A stretch of 64,000 bases of DNA, from NCBI GenBank assembly GCA_021155195.1, contig JAJNPV010000037.1:434001-498000 (forward strand). Reading direction: 5' to 3'. Position numbers and translations under genes: made by a program. The stretch is from Ohtaekwangia sp. Its GTDB lineage: Bacteria > Bacteroidota > Bacteroidia > Cytophagales > Cyclobacteriaceae. Below, piece by piece: positions 1 through 8,709 of the stretch. The number at the start of each line of letters is the position of its first letter. Within the stretch, counting starts at the first letter, position 1. The notes beneath the pieces are model-generated. The model was not told the origin of the DNA and ran no database searches. It worked only from the letters and a program-made list of their open reading frames with translations.

Positions 1-1112
1 TCAGGGTAAAAACCGGGTAGAGTAAGCACACCGCTCTCAATTTCACCGGCAATGAACTTTAAAAACTTAACCACATAGTGAGTGACTGTTGCTATTACTA
101 TTATCGAGAATAGATTGGGTAGATAATTGATTAGGCCGCCAAAAACACTCTTCAACGGTGTGGTTATCCAACTAATTAAAGTTTCGGCAATGCCGCGTGT
201 CCAGGGAAATACACTAAACAATAAAGGAAGCGCTATATAAAGAGCAAGGGCAATTACTAAAAGGCGAACGATGTTTGTTAAGAATAGGATTACTTGTAAC
301 TCACGCTCACTATCCAAAAATTGATAACCACGAAACTGAATTCCTTTTAATGCACTGTCTTTTAGATTCTTAATTTTTTCATTTATGTTTTTAAATAGTC
401 TGTTTACCAACCGGATAACAACATAGATGCCCCCTAAAATTAAAAGGATAGCCAAAATGCGAAGAGAGATGTTTAGAATGCTATTTGATTTGCGTTCAGA
501 TTTAATTGCATCGGCAATTAGCGTTCGGTATTCAGTAGCGATTTCTTTTGGCTTCCGCTCGAACCATAAAGCCTCCAGTTCGTTCACGCTCATCACCATA
601 AAGTCCCTATAAATGATTTCAGCGGAAGCGTCTGCTTCGGTTACGGTTAGCGAATCGGGATTAAACTCATAATCATCATAAAGTTTTTTAATCTTGGCGG
701 TTACAGAGGCAGCGCGATCTTTTGCGCTAAAACTTCCTACCCGTGTGTAGACCAAAAAGAGAGTATCACCAAAAGGAGCCACGGGAAATCCCTTGGCCGA
801 TGCTTTTAGTTTTTCTAATTTTTGATTTTGAGCTAGTTTTTTTAGAGAGTCCGCCTGTTCTGATTCTCTTAATTTTTTTAGTAACGCTTCGCGCTCTTGA
901 TTAGAAGCTGAGCCTTTCAGATTTTCAATTTGCATCAATAACACAGCCCTGCGCATAGAATCAGCTCTATGGATGCTATCAATCTGCTTTAAATAGACGG
1001 TAGTTTTGTCTAAAGAAATTGAATCTTTTTTCTGGTTCACAGAATCATTCTTTTGGGCCGATACCGCTACAGATATGCAAAGAATTAGGATTAGGGTAAC
1101 TATATTTTTCAT
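1..1112 (-). CDS. Mechanosensitive (MscS-type) ion channel protein, 3' part outside window
   Basis: About 370 residues are visible and the gene runs off the left edge, so the conserved MscS pore and beta domains are not in view. The ATG at 1110-1112 is followed by a signal peptide ending around VSAQ and a charged coiled-coil-like stretch rich in Lys, Glu and Gln. Membrane segments follow (for example ILAILLILGGIYVVIRLV and LFSIIVIATVTHYVVKFL). The last visible residues, GVLTLPGFYP, resemble the linker before the pore domain in Bacteroidota MscS-like channels with long N-terminal domains. Such channels release solutes on hypo-osmotic shock. The family call rests on the linker and layout only. 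Confidence 0.7.
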   Translation of the reverse strand, partial: MKNIVTLILILCISVAVSAQKNDSVNQKKDSISLDKTTVYLKQIDSIHRADSMRRAVLLMQIENLKGSASNQEREALLKKLRESEQADSLKKLAQNQKLEKLKASAKGFPVAPFGDTLFLVYTRVGSFSAKDRAASVTAKIKKLYDDYEFNPDSLTVTEADASAEIIYRDFMVMSVNELEALWFERKPKEIATEYRTLIADAIKSERKSNSILNISLRILAILLILGGIYVVIRLVNRLFKNINEKIKNLKDSALKGIQFRGYQFLDSERELQVILFLTNIVRLLVIALALYIALPLLFSVFPWTRGIAETLISWITTPLKSVFGGLINYLPNLFSIIVIATVTHYVVKFLKFIAGEIESGVLTLPGFYP

Positions 1113-1132
1113 AAATGGATAACTAAAAAATG

Positions 1133-1906
1133 TTATTGTTGTTTTCTTTTTGTACGCCATGATACTCCCGTACTAATGAAATAATCATTTACACCATAAT
1201 TATTTCCATACCCACCATATAAATCCAACTGCAGATCTGGGGTTAGCAACCAGGCCAATCCGGTATCAAAATTTATATAAAAATTGCCTCTTCCGTAAGC
1301 TCCAAAAGTTTCCACAAATGCACCCAGCTTATCATTGAAAGGAAAGGCGAGATTAATAACATAGGTACCTGTTGGCGAGCTGTTATTCCCGTTCCAAGCA
1401 GCTCCCCAGTTTGTTATCAGCGTAAAAGTTTTAGAAAGACGCTGGCTGGTTACAACAATAAAGCGTGGGGCAATGTCATCTATCTCATAGTCTTCGCTTA
1501 ATACGGGTAATCGCATCCGTAACTGAAAACCCACATTGGGTATCAACCCTTTGCCGGTATAGATGTGGTAGCGCATACCAACATCCATGGCACTGAGCCC
1601 ATTACTTTTTGTTTCGCTATTGCCATTGGTGCGGGCTTCTGTTTTGTATTCAAGCAATGCACTGATTTCGAAAGGTTCTGTGAGCCCATAACGCAACACT
1701 GTATTATTTAAAAAGCCGGAGTTTTTTATTCCGTTATTCTTGGAACCAAAGTAATCGAACCCGCTTTGGATCTGGAAAATTTTGTCTCCTACAGTAAAGG
1801 CGCCAATGGCCTGTCCGGGTCGGCCCGTGCGTATAGTTTCGTTAAACTGACCCACAACGCGCATGATGGAAAAGGTAAAAATTAGAGTTAGTAAAGGTAT
1901 TCGCAT
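1133..1906 (-). CDS. Outer-membrane beta-barrel protein, MetA-phenol-degradation/transporter-like
   Basis: 257 residues with a signal peptide (MRIPLLTLIFTFSIMRVVGQ). The mature start carries RTGRPGQAIGAFTVG, typical of the putative outer-membrane transporter family that Pfam names Phenol_MetA_deg. The rest alternates short amphipathic strands with Gly/Asn turns and ends in an aromatic-basic tail (VSWRTKRKQQ), consistent with a small beta-barrel. The substrate is unknown and a role in phenol degradation should not be assumed. It lies 20 bases downstream of the start of the MscS gene on the same strand and may share a transcript with it. Confidence 0.6.
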   Translation of the reverse strand: MRIPLLTLIFTFSIMRVVGQFNETIRTGRPGQAIGAFTVGDKIFQIQSGFDYFGSKNNGIKNSGFLNNTVLRYGLTEPFEISALLEYKTEARTNGNSETKSNGLSAMDVGMRYHIYTGKGLIPNVGFQLRMRLPVLSEDYEIDDIAPRFIVVTSQRLSKTFTLITNWGAAWNGNNSSPTGTYVINLAFPFNDKLGAFVETFGAYGRGNFYINFDTGLAWLLTPDLQLDLYGGYGNNYGVNDYFISTGVSWRTKRKQQ

Positions 1907-1959
1907 AAGCTTTCAAATAAGGTAATAAGGTAGTTTCATTATGGGCAGCAACCATTGGG

Positions 1960-3243
1960 TTAATTCATAAATATTTTTTCTTGAAGTATGAATGCCCCAA
2001 TTCCCGAAAGATATCCTAAAAGAGCAAGCCAGCTAATGTTTTTTAAGTACCATCCGAATGGTACTTTTTCTAATCCCATAGCGGCTACGCCTGCCGCAGA
2101 ACCAATGATTAGCAAGCTACCACCCGTGCCTGCACAAAAGGCAAGAAGTTGCCAAAATGAGGCATCCATAGGATACACATCTGTGGAATACATAGCCATA
2201 GTTGCTGCCACAATCGGCACATTGTCCACAATAGCTGACAGCATTCCAATAAGGGAAAGAATGATCGTTTCACTTTCAAATGTGGAAGTAAGCATACCTG
2301 CTAATTGCGTTAGTTGCCCCGTGTGTTGCAGAACTCCTACGGCTAATAAAATTCCTAAAAAGAATAATACACTGGGAACATCTGAGTGCTCGAGAGCGCG
2401 TATTACCGAAAGCTTCTGTTTTTCTTCTTCATCTTTTCCGCGATGAAGGATCTCAGTTAAAATCCAAAGAATACCGAGCCCTAGCAGCATAGCCATAAAA
2501 GGGGGCAGATGCGTAATGGTTTTGAAAACAGGTACAAGCAACAGGATTAGAATTCCGGTAAATAGAATTAATCGTTGTTCAAAAACTGTGGCTCGCACGT
2601 TAGAGCTGCTTAAATCAGAAACATCAGAATTTTGCAGGTTGCCTTTAATAATTAATGAAGACACTCCTAAAGGAACAAGCATGCTTACCAAACTTGGAAT
2701 AAAGAGCTTGGTAATTATAACAGTTGTCGAAATCTGGCCGCCAATCCAAAGCATGGTAGTGGTTACATCACCAATAGGACTCCATGCTCCACCTGCATTG
2801 GCCGAAACAACAATCATCCCAATAAAAAGCAGTCGGTATTTTACATTGCGAACTAATTTGATGCAAAGGGTAACCATTACAATGGTTGTGGTTAGATTGT
2901 CTAACACGGCAGATAAGAAAAAGGTAAGGATGCAAATAATCCAAAGTAGTTTGAGTCGGCTACGCGTGGTAATGGCTTTGTTAATAAGTTCAAAGCCATC
3001 GTGCGAATCGATCAACTCCACAATGGTCATGGCTCCCATTAAAAAGAAAAGTATACTTGAGATTTCTCCCAACTGTTCAAGCAGTTGATGACTTACCAGA
3101 TGTGCATCTGAGTTTAAAATGTAAACGGTCCAGCAGAGCACACCTGTTACCAGGGCAGTGGCGGTTTTGTTAATGTGAATGGTGTGCTCAAGCGTAATCA
3201 GCAGATACCCGATGCAAAAGATTAAAATAAGTAGCAATTCCAT
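1960..3243 (-). CDS. nhaD: Sodium/proton antiporter NhaD
   Basis: 427 residues with about twelve hydrophobic segments. Recognisable ion-transporter motifs are AVLDNLTTTIVM (residues 112-123) and GGAWSPIGDVTT (151-162). A second, pseudo-symmetric DNVPIVAA motif lies in the C-terminal half, as expected for NhaD in the ion transporter superfamily. NhaD exchanges cytoplasmic sodium for protons at the inner membrane and gives salt and alkaline tolerance. It sits between two outer-membrane protein genes on the same strand, close to a YtxH and a universal stress protein gene. The length is normal for the family. Confidence 0.88.
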   Translation of the reverse strand: MELLLILIFCIGYLLITLEHTIHINKTATALVTGVLCWTVYILNSDAHLVSHQLLEQLGEISSILFFLMGAMTIVELIDSHDGFELINKAITTRSRLKLLWIICILTFFLSAVLDNLTTTIVMVTLCIKLVRNVKYRLLFIGMIVVSANAGGAWSPIGDVTTTMLWIGGQISTTVIITKLFIPSLVSMLVPLGVSSLIIKGNLQNSDVSDLSSSNVRATVFEQRLILFTGILILLLVPVFKTITHLPPFMAMLLGLGILWILTEILHRGKDEEEKQKLSVIRALEHSDVPSVLFFLGILLAVGVLQHTGQLTQLAGMLTSTFESETIILSLIGMLSAIVDNVPIVAATMAMYSTDVYPMDASFWQLLAFCAGTGGSLLIIGSAAGVAAMGLEKVPFGWYLKNISWLALLGYLSGIGAFILQEKIFMN

Positions 3244-3284
3244 TTAGTGTTTTTTTTAGTGTGACTTTATAATTTAGAATTTCA

Positions 3285-4076
3285 TTAGAATGAAATTGCA
3301 AGTGTTGCTATTACCCGGTGAAACCAATGATCAATTGGCACAACAGGTTTATAATCGTAAATGTTTTGGTACATTAATAAAGCCTGAAGATTTTCAGTTA
3401 ACTGATAACTAACCCGGGTACTGGATGCCAGCCGAGGAGAAGAAAACAATTGATTGTAGCGAGCCTGGTGATAGAAACTCATATCAACAAATATCTTTTC
3501 AGTAAGGCGATGTTTGTAACTAATGTACGATGCGTTTTTGATTAATTGGTTAATGATGGGTGTTTGATCGGGAGGTAATTCATCATCAGGTACTGCCGTG
3601 TAATTCCACTCTTCATATTCGTACATTGGCCCCATGCCAATAAATAATCCCAGATCAGGGTTTTTAACAATTTTTAAACGCATAGTAGGGCCGGCTGCAT
3701 ACCTCCGCTCAAGTCCACGCGCTTCGGCCCAATGAACTTGTGCAAAGTATTCAATGCTAAAGTGCTTATCTAAGTTCTCTCTAAATTTGGCATACACATA
3801 ACCACCACTCAAGAAAATCTCGGAACCGAACTTATTGAATTCGATTTTATTGGCTATGGGAAGACTATTTCTTTTCATACGAATGACGATATCGGCCATG
3901 TTGGTGAACTCAATCAAAGTCCTCTTTTGAGTTTGTATCTTGAGTTCCGGGGTCACCGATCCCTGGACTTTTTTTGTTGTATCCAGTAGCACATTAAAGC
4001 TTTCAGAAAAAAGTATTTGTGCCTGAATTTTCGAAAGGCAAAAAATTAATACTAAAACAGTGAGTATATATTTCAT
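3285..4076 (-). CDS. Outer-membrane protein, DUF481-like
   Basis: 263 residues with a cleavable signal peptide (MKYILTVLVLIFCLSKIQAQ). The mature part has alternating beta strands typical of a barrel: KFGSEIFLSGGYVYAKF, FSIEYFAQVHWAEARG and an ending VIATLAISF with terminal Phe. The pattern (FSIEYFAQ, RYAAGPTMRLKI, SYISYKHRL) resembles DUF481 or related porin-like proteins. It is transcribed toward nhaD, with 41 bases between. The function is not known; an envelope role is inferred from signal peptide and barrel form. Confidence 0.5.
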   Translation of the reverse strand: MKYILTVLVLIFCLSKIQAQILFSESFNVLLDTTKKVQGSVTPELKIQTQKRTLIEFTNMADIVIRMKRNSLPIANKIEFNKFGSEIFLSGGYVYAKFRENLDKHFSIEYFAQVHWAEARGLERRYAAGPTMRLKIVKNPDLGLFIGMGPMYEYEEWNYTAVPDDELPPDQTPIINQLIKNASYISYKHRLTEKIFVDMSFYHQARYNQLFSSPRLASSTRVSYQLTENLQALLMYQNIYDYKPVVPIDHWFHRVIATLAISF

Positions 4077-4193
4077 TTTGTATAGCTGCTACCTTAGAGC
4101 AACTTTATATAATATAAGAATAAATCTATTGAAGAATTAACGTTTGTGTTTTGGGCTGGAGTGACCCAGACTTTTGTTACTTAGGGATCGTAA

Positions 4194-4228
4194 CCTAAAA
4201 GAAAGCTCCTGCTAAAAAGCAGAAGCTT
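4194..4228 (-). terminator. Rho-independent terminator of the YtxH gene
   Basis: On the minus strand an 11-base stem (AAGCTTCTGCT / AGCAGGAGCTT, one mismatch) with a short T-rich loop is followed by TTTCTTTTA. It begins 22 bases after the YtxH stop codon. Confidence 0.75.
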
Positions 4229-4249
4229 AATGTTGATTTCAATTTAATC

Positions 4250-4468
4250 TTAATTGACTTCAGTAGCTGTTTTGCCATTCTTAACGGATGCTATCATATC
4301 CTTAGCTTTAGCATAAGTGTTGCTAACTGAATCGGATACATCTTTTGTTTTGTCAACAATCAACGACCTTGTTTTTGAGCCTTTCATGGGAGCAAACAAT
4401 AGCCCCAAGGTGGCTCCTAATAAAGTTCCTACTGCAAATCCGGTTACTATTTTTGTTGTATTTGTCAT
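4250..4468 (-). CDS. YtxH domain-containing small membrane protein
   Basis: 72 residues. An N-terminal glycine-rich membrane segment (residues 7-27, containing GTLLGATLGLLFAPMKG) is followed by a polar helix with KTKDVSDSVSNTYAKAKDM. This is the usual form of YtxH proteins, which are general-stress associated in other bacteria with no defined biochemical role. It has its own terminator downstream. The short gene and Gly-zipper segment make the family call good, but the function remains open. Confidence 0.75.
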   Translation of the reverse strand: MTNTTKIVTGFAVGTLLGATLGLLFAPMKGSKTRSLIVDKTKDVSDSVSNTYAKAKDMIASVKNGKTATEVN

Positions 4469-4495
4469 AATATATTGTGTTTATGGTTTAACTAA

Positions 4496-4512
4496 CCCCG
4501 AAACTTTCGGGG
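4496..4512. other. Perfect 8-bp hairpin without T-tract
   Basis: CCCCGAAA-c-TTTCGGGG forms a perfect palindrome between the YtxH and GNAT-nitrilase genes. It could act as a transcript 3' end for the upstream minus-strand gene, but neither strand has a clear following T-run. Confidence 0.4.
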
Positions 4513-4582
4513 CACTCTTTCTCTTTCGAGGATTTTCTTTTTTTATCAACACCTCAATATGAGATGGAGATTAATGGTGCTG

Positions 4583-6133
4583 TTATGCGATTGCAAACTC
4601 TACATGATTACTTTCAATCGACTTGGGTTTCAGTGCTTCAATTCGATACAAATCTTTTCTTCTGTCGCGCAAGTTGGTAACTGATCCCTTGTGATTAAGA
4701 TCTTTTAATAGCTCAAGATCAACATCAACAATCAATGTCATTTCTGTATTAGGTGTGGCTTCTGCTTTTACCCCATTCGTTGGGAAGGCAAAGTCGGAAG
4801 GAGTAAACACTGCCGATTGAGCATACTGAATATCCATGTTATTTACTTTGGGTAAGTTACCCACACAGCCGGCTATCGCTACAAAGCATTCATTTTCAAT
4901 AGCCCTCGCCTGTGAACAATATCGTACACGTCCATAAGCGTTTTGAGTGTCTGTTAAGAAAGGGACAAATAAAATGTCCATTCCATCATCGGCCAGCAAT
5001 CGTGATAACTCCGGAAACTCAACATCATAACAAATTAAGATTCCTATTTTGCCGCAGTCGGTATCAAACGTTTTTAACGAGTCGCCACCTACCATGCCCC
5101 AGGACTCACGTTCACCGGGAGTGATATGTATTTTTTGATATTCTTCCGTGGTTCCATTCCGATGGCACAAGTAGCCAATGTTATATAACTTTCCATCACG
5201 CAAGTCAGGAAAACTACCGGTAATTATATTCGCATTGTAAGCAATTGCCAGTTGCGAGAACTTTTCTTTTAGCGGCTTTGTGTATTTAGCCAATCCTCGT
5301 ATGGCTTCTGCCTCGGTCAGGTGATTATACTCTGACATCAGTGGGGCATGAAAAAATTCTGGAAATAATATAAAGTCTGCTTTATAGCCGGATGCGGCAT
5401 CCACAAAAAATTCTACTTGCTCGCATAGTGCATCGAAATCCTTAAAGGGTCTCATTTGCCATTGTACTAATCCTAAACGCACATCAGTCTTCTTCTCGTT
5501 CAATAATTTTTGTTTCGGTTCATAATAGATATTAATCCATTCGATAAGTGCGGCATAGTCCATTGACTCAACATCTCCAGGCATATAGCCTTTTAATATC
5601 TTCCGTACGTGAAAGCCATTACTAATTTGAAAAGTAAGGGTAGGATCGTATAGCTCCTTATGCTTTACTTTCTCAATGTATTCCTTGGGCGTAAGACTTT
5701 CGGAATGCTCGCCATACCTTGGCAATCGGGCTCCGGCAATAATGGCGCGAAGGTTTAATTTTTCACAAAGTTCTTTACGTGCGTCATACAACCTTCTTCC
5801 TAATCGAAGTCCACGATGTTCCGGACTAATAAAAATTTCTATCCCGTATAACACATCTCCATCTGGGTCATGACTTTTAAATGTGTAGTCACCCGTTGCG
5901 TCTTTATAGGTATGGTTATCGCCTAAGCTTTTATAGTCAATTAATAGCGAGAGTGCTGCTCCAACTAATTTTCCATCTACTTTAATGCAAAGTTGACCTT
6001 CAGGAAAAAGTTTTAACAAGTGTTCTATTTGATGATCCCTCCAATAGGCTCCCCAAAGAGCGTATGATTCTAACATACTTTCTTTAAGACCCAGGTAATC
6101 GTTTATGGTTAAATGTGATACTTCTATTTTCAT
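4583..6133 (-). CDS. GNAT acetyltransferase / carbon-nitrogen hydrolase fusion
   Basis: 516 residues. The N-terminal ~200 residues are a GNAT acetyltransferase with the acetyl-CoA loop in EHRGLRLGRRLYDA. The C-terminal part, from about residue 218, is a nitrilase-superfamily hydrolase with the Glu-Lys-Cys triad visible: Glu in ILFPEFFHAP, Lys in YQKIHITPGE and Cys in GILICYDVEFPE. The fusion is known in Bacteroidota and other bacteria, but its substrate is not settled; an amidase coupled to N-acetylation is plausible. No signal peptide is seen, so it is probably cytoplasmic. A gap of 24 bases to the universal stress gene upstream suggests cotranscription. Confidence 0.85.
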   Translation of the reverse strand: MKIEVSHLTINDYLGLKESMLESYALWGAYWRDHQIEHLLKLFPEGQLCIKVDGKLVGAALSLLIDYKSLGDNHTYKDATGDYTFKSHDPDGDVLYGIEIFISPEHRGLRLGRRLYDARKELCEKLNLRAIIAGARLPRYGEHSESLTPKEYIEKVKHKELYDPTLTFQISNGFHVRKILKGYMPGDVESMDYAALIEWINIYYEPKQKLLNEKKTDVRLGLVQWQMRPFKDFDALCEQVEFFVDAASGYKADFILFPEFFHAPLMSEYNHLTEAEAIRGLAKYTKPLKEKFSQLAIAYNANIITGSFPDLRDGKLYNIGYLCHRNGTTEEYQKIHITPGERESWGMVGGDSLKTFDTDCGKIGILICYDVEFPELSRLLADDGMDILFVPFLTDTQNAYGRVRYCSQARAIENECFVAIAGCVGNLPKVNNMDIQYAQSAVFTPSDFAFPTNGVKAEATPNTEMTLIVDVDLELLKDLNHKGSVTNLRDRRKDLYRIEALKPKSIESNHVEFAIA

Positions 6134-6157
6134 ATATTTTTTGTTTTAATTGACTGT

Positions 6158-7090
6158 TTATAAAATGGCGTATGCTTCGATCTTTATTTTAGAGTCTTGA
6201 TTGGTGATTGTTGATAAAGATTTTACAGAGTCACCAGAAATTTCAGGTCTGATGCTGAGCACCGGATAGTGCGCATGATTTACAATATCTTGCGTATAAG
6301 GTCCTAAAAAGAAATCCTTAAGGGATGAGTCTAATGTTGCTGTAATTACAATCAGATCTGGTTTCTCTGTTTCTGAAATGGATAGCACCTGCTTCGAAAC
6401 ATCTTCACAATAATGAATCTCACTTGAGCAGATTACATTATCTTCTGCAATCTTTGATTGCACGGTATCCACAAGCTCCTTCATCTCAATAAAGCCGGTG
6501 GCATCATTTTTCTTTACAATTCCGGCAATGGTCATACTTGAACCATTCTTTTGAATGATGGGTCTTACAACATCATATTTATCTAATGCATTGGGCACCA
6601 TGCGAATAGGGAAGAGGATTTTTTTGAAATCAATCCATGTGTTGCTGCCGGGTATTGTAAGGACTGGGCAAGGTGAATTCTTAACCACCCGATACGCATT
6701 TGATCCTAAAAAGAATTCGCGCAAGCCAGATGCACCGTGTGTTCCCATTACAACCAGGTTGGATTCTTTATGATGAGCCCATCGGCAAATTTCATCGGCA
6801 GGATTGCCCGATTGAATAATATGATTAATAACGAGATCGTGTCTTGTTCTTAATTTCTTTGCCAATTCGTTTAAATTTTCATTGGCATTTTTTACTAAGT
6901 CTGGAAGAATAGCTCCTGTGGCTCCTCCCGCTTCTGGCGGAAATAGCACATACGTGTTTTCAACTACGTGAATCAGGGTGAGTGTTGCCAGTTGGCGCTT
7001 ACAAATTGCAATTGCTGTTTCTAAGGCGTTTAAAGAGACGCTAGAAAAGTCAATTGGCACTAATACTTTTTTTATTTTATAGGTTTCCAT
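6158..7090 (-). CDS. Universal stress protein with two Usp domains
   Basis: 310 residues with two Usp domains in tandem. The first keeps the ATP-binding pattern G-2X-G-9X-G-S in MGTHGASGLREFFLGSNA, followed by the usual strand SPCPVLTIP. The second (about residues 160-285) has a weaker motif (TATLDSSLKDFFLGPY) and ends in HYPVLSIRP, so it may not bind nucleotide. Proteins of this type respond to starvation, oxidative and envelope stress. It is the first gene of a minus-strand group with the GNAT-nitrilase fusion, and a TAnnTTTG promoter element lies upstream. Confidence 0.88.
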   Translation of the reverse strand: METYKIKKVLVPIDFSSVSLNALETAIAICKRQLATLTLIHVVENTYVLFPPEAGGATGAILPDLVKNANENLNELAKKLRTRHDLVINHIIQSGNPADEICRWAHHKESNLVVMGTHGASGLREFFLGSNAYRVVKNSPCPVLTIPGSNTWIDFKKILFPIRMVPNALDKYDVVRPIIQKNGSSMTIAGIVKKNDATGFIEMKELVDTVQSKIAEDNVICSSEIHYCEDVSKQVLSISETEKPDLIVITATLDSSLKDFFLGPYTQDIVNHAHYPVLSIRPEISGDSVKSLSTITNQDSKIKIEAYAIL

Positions 7091-7137
7091 GAATGTAACT
7101 TTTTAAACTATGAATTCTGTTCTCTGAATCATTTATA

Positions 7138-7145
7138 CAAATTTA
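7138..7145 (-). promoter_or_regulatory. Promoter -7 element for the universal stress gene
   Basis: TAAATTTG on the minus strand matches TAnnTTTG, the Bacteroidota housekeeping -7 element, and lies about 48 bases from the start codon. A good -33 TTTG is not seen (only TTCG, with a short spacer). Confidence 0.45.
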
Positions 7146-7212
7146 GCCAGAATAGGCCATTTCGAATGGTGCATTTGAAGTAGGATATGGCACTTTTTAC
7201 TTATCTTGCATT

Positions 7213-8085
7213 ATGCCAGCTCAAATCCCCGCTTATACTATTGAAACCCTTAAGGCAACAGATTCAGAAAAGAAAGACTTTGACTTCTTTCGGTTTGAAT
7301 ACTTTGCTAAAGACATCGAGCATTTGCGAGAGCCTCATCAACATCATTTTTATACCTTCATTTTAGTAACAGGAGGTGGAGGAAGTCATGCTATTGATTT
7401 TCAGGATCACAGCTTAATTGCCAGCAGACTTTTTTTAATTGCGCCCGGTCAGGTTCATGCATGGAATGAATTAAAAAAAGTAAGTGGGTTCGTGGTGCTG
7501 TTCAATGATAGTTTCATGGCTTTATCGAAAGGGAGAAAGATGATGTCAGCCTGGCCACTCTTTAGACCTAACCAACCAGCGTATTTTGATTTGGATGGAG
7601 TTGAGCTATCAAAGTGGGTGGACGAGTTTAAATACATTGAACAGGAAAAGGAACGCAATGATGATTATTCGCGCGATGCAATTTTTTATGCCCTCAGTTT
7701 ATTGTTGGTTAGAGCAACCCGGCTAAGCCAGAAAACCCAAGGTAAGAGAACGCTTGTAGCGCAAGATTTTCTTTTCACTTTTCAGGAATTGATTGAAGAG
7801 AATTTTCTCACCTTGAAAACACCCAGGCAGTATGCTGAGAAGATGAATGTAACCCCCAACTATCTTAATGCACTGTGTAAAAAGAAATCAGGAAAATCGG
7901 CAGGGGAGTTGATCAGACAACGTGTTCTGTTAGAGGCCAAGCGATTACTCGCTCATACTAAACTTTCGGTGTCTGAAATTTCCTTTAAACTGGGATTTGA
8001 GGACAATTCGTATTTCGGTCGATTCTTTAAAAAATATAATGGACTAACACCTGACCAATTCCGCTCGAATCAAAATAAGAGATAA
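7213..8085 (+). CDS. AraC-family transcriptional regulator
   Basis: 290 residues. The N-terminal cupin-like effector domain contains HQHHFYTFILVTGG and the beta strand FLIAPGQVHAWN. The C-terminal ~95 residues are a double helix-turn-helix AraC domain: MNVTPNYLNALCKKKSGKS is the first HTH and VSEISFKLGFEDNSYFGRFF the second, ending in GLTPDQFR. This type binds DNA in response to a small molecule. It is divergent from the universal stress gene (122 bases between), which it might regulate, but no operator repeat stands out. The next genes belong to an ECF sigma unit with its own promoter. Confidence 0.9.
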   Translation: MPAQIPAYTIETLKATDSEKKDFDFFRFEYFAKDIEHLREPHQHHFYTFILVTGGGGSHAIDFQDHSLIASRLFLIAPGQVHAWNELKKVSGFVVLFNDSFMALSKGRKMMSAWPLFRPNQPAYFDLDGVELSKWVDEFKYIEQEKERNDDYSRDAIFYALSLLLVRATRLSQKTQGKRTLVAQDFLFTFQELIEENFLTLKTPRQYAEKMNVTPNYLNALCKKKSGKSAGELIRQRVLLEAKRLLAHTKLSVSEISFKLGFEDNSYFGRFFKKYNGLTPDQFRSNQNKR

Positions 8086-8109
8086 TATCTTATCGGCTTA
8101 CCTTCATTT

Positions 8110-8135
8110 TGTAACCTTTTTAATGGGATACGGTA
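8110..8135 (+). promoter_or_regulatory. Candidate ECF sigma-factor promoter (autoregulation)
   Basis: TGTAACCTTTTT followed after about 10 bases by ACGGTA resembles ECF-type promoters, with an AAC-containing -35 and a CG-containing -10. It lies directly upstream of the ECF sigma gene. A start site near 8142 would leave only a few bases before the GTG at 8149 and about 28 before the ATG at 8170. This is inference from motif and position. Confidence 0.4.
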
Positions 8136-8169
8136 ACTAACCTGAATTGTGACAAAAAGCATTGACCTG

Positions 8170-8709
8170 ATGAGTGATGAACATATTATGGAGACCGTAA
8201 AAAACGGTGACCTCCAGCAATCAGCCTTGCTTTTTGATCGGTACCACAAACGGATTTTTAATTTTTTGGCCCGTATGGCAATGGATCGGGAGATTGCAGA
8301 AGACATAACACAGAATGTTTTCCTGCGCATGTTAAAGTATCGCCATACCTACAACCCCGAAATGAAATTCCAGTCGTGGATATACCAGATGGCCAGAAAC
8401 GGTTTTGCGGATTATTATAAACAGCAAAAACAGCGGACACCCGTGAAAGTAGAAGTGGAAAAGTTGATGGATCAAGTGCCGGAGGGAATGGATGCACTAG
8501 AGCAAGAGGAGAACGAGAAGAAACTGATTAGAGCGCTAGCACAACTACCGGATGATTACCGCGAATTGTTAGTCCTCACCCGGTTTCAGCATTTGAAGTA
8601 CGAAGAAGTGGCCGGATTTTTAGACATGACGGTAGCAAATGTGAAAGTAAAAGTGCATCGTGCTATTGGTCAGTTGCGGCAAAATTATTTTGAACTCGAA
8701 AAGTTATGA
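8170..8709 (+). CDS. ECF-type RNA polymerase sigma factor
   Basis: About 179 residues. Region 2 is seen in YHKRIFNFLARM and REIAEDITQNVFLRMLKY, and the promoter-melting stretch follows in FQSWIYQMARN. Region 4 is at the C-terminus (LPDDYRELLVLTRFQHLKYEE, then VANVKVKVHRAIGQLRQ). I chose the ATG at 8170 (MSDEHIMETV) because the likely ECF promoter would put the start site near 8142; a GTG at 8149 would add seven residues. The stop codon overlaps the start of the HEAT-repeat gene by ATGA, so the two are translationally coupled, as is usual for a sigma factor and its anti-sigma. Confidence 0.88.
   Translation: MSDEHIMETVKNGDLQQSALLFDRYHKRIFNFLARMAMDREIAEDITQNVFLRMLKYRHTYNPEMKFQSWIYQMARNGFADYYKQQKQRTPVKVEVEKLMDQVPEGMDALEQEENEKKLIRALAQLPDDYRELLVLTRFQHLKYEEVAGFLDMTVANVKVKVHRAIGQLRQNYFELEKL

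Noticed and set aside
1988..2446. 152-residue open frame opposite the nhaD 3' half
   Set aside because: Antisense to nhaD with no recognisable motif; unlikely to be coding.
2516..3088. 190-residue open frame opposite nhaD
   Set aside because: It lies antisense within a well-supported antiporter gene, has no domain or signal and shows biased composition, so it is a shadow frame.
7201..7210. TATCTTGC just before the AraC ATG as a promoter
   Set aside because: It would put the start site at or beyond the ATG and no alternative downstream ATG gives an intact cupin domain.
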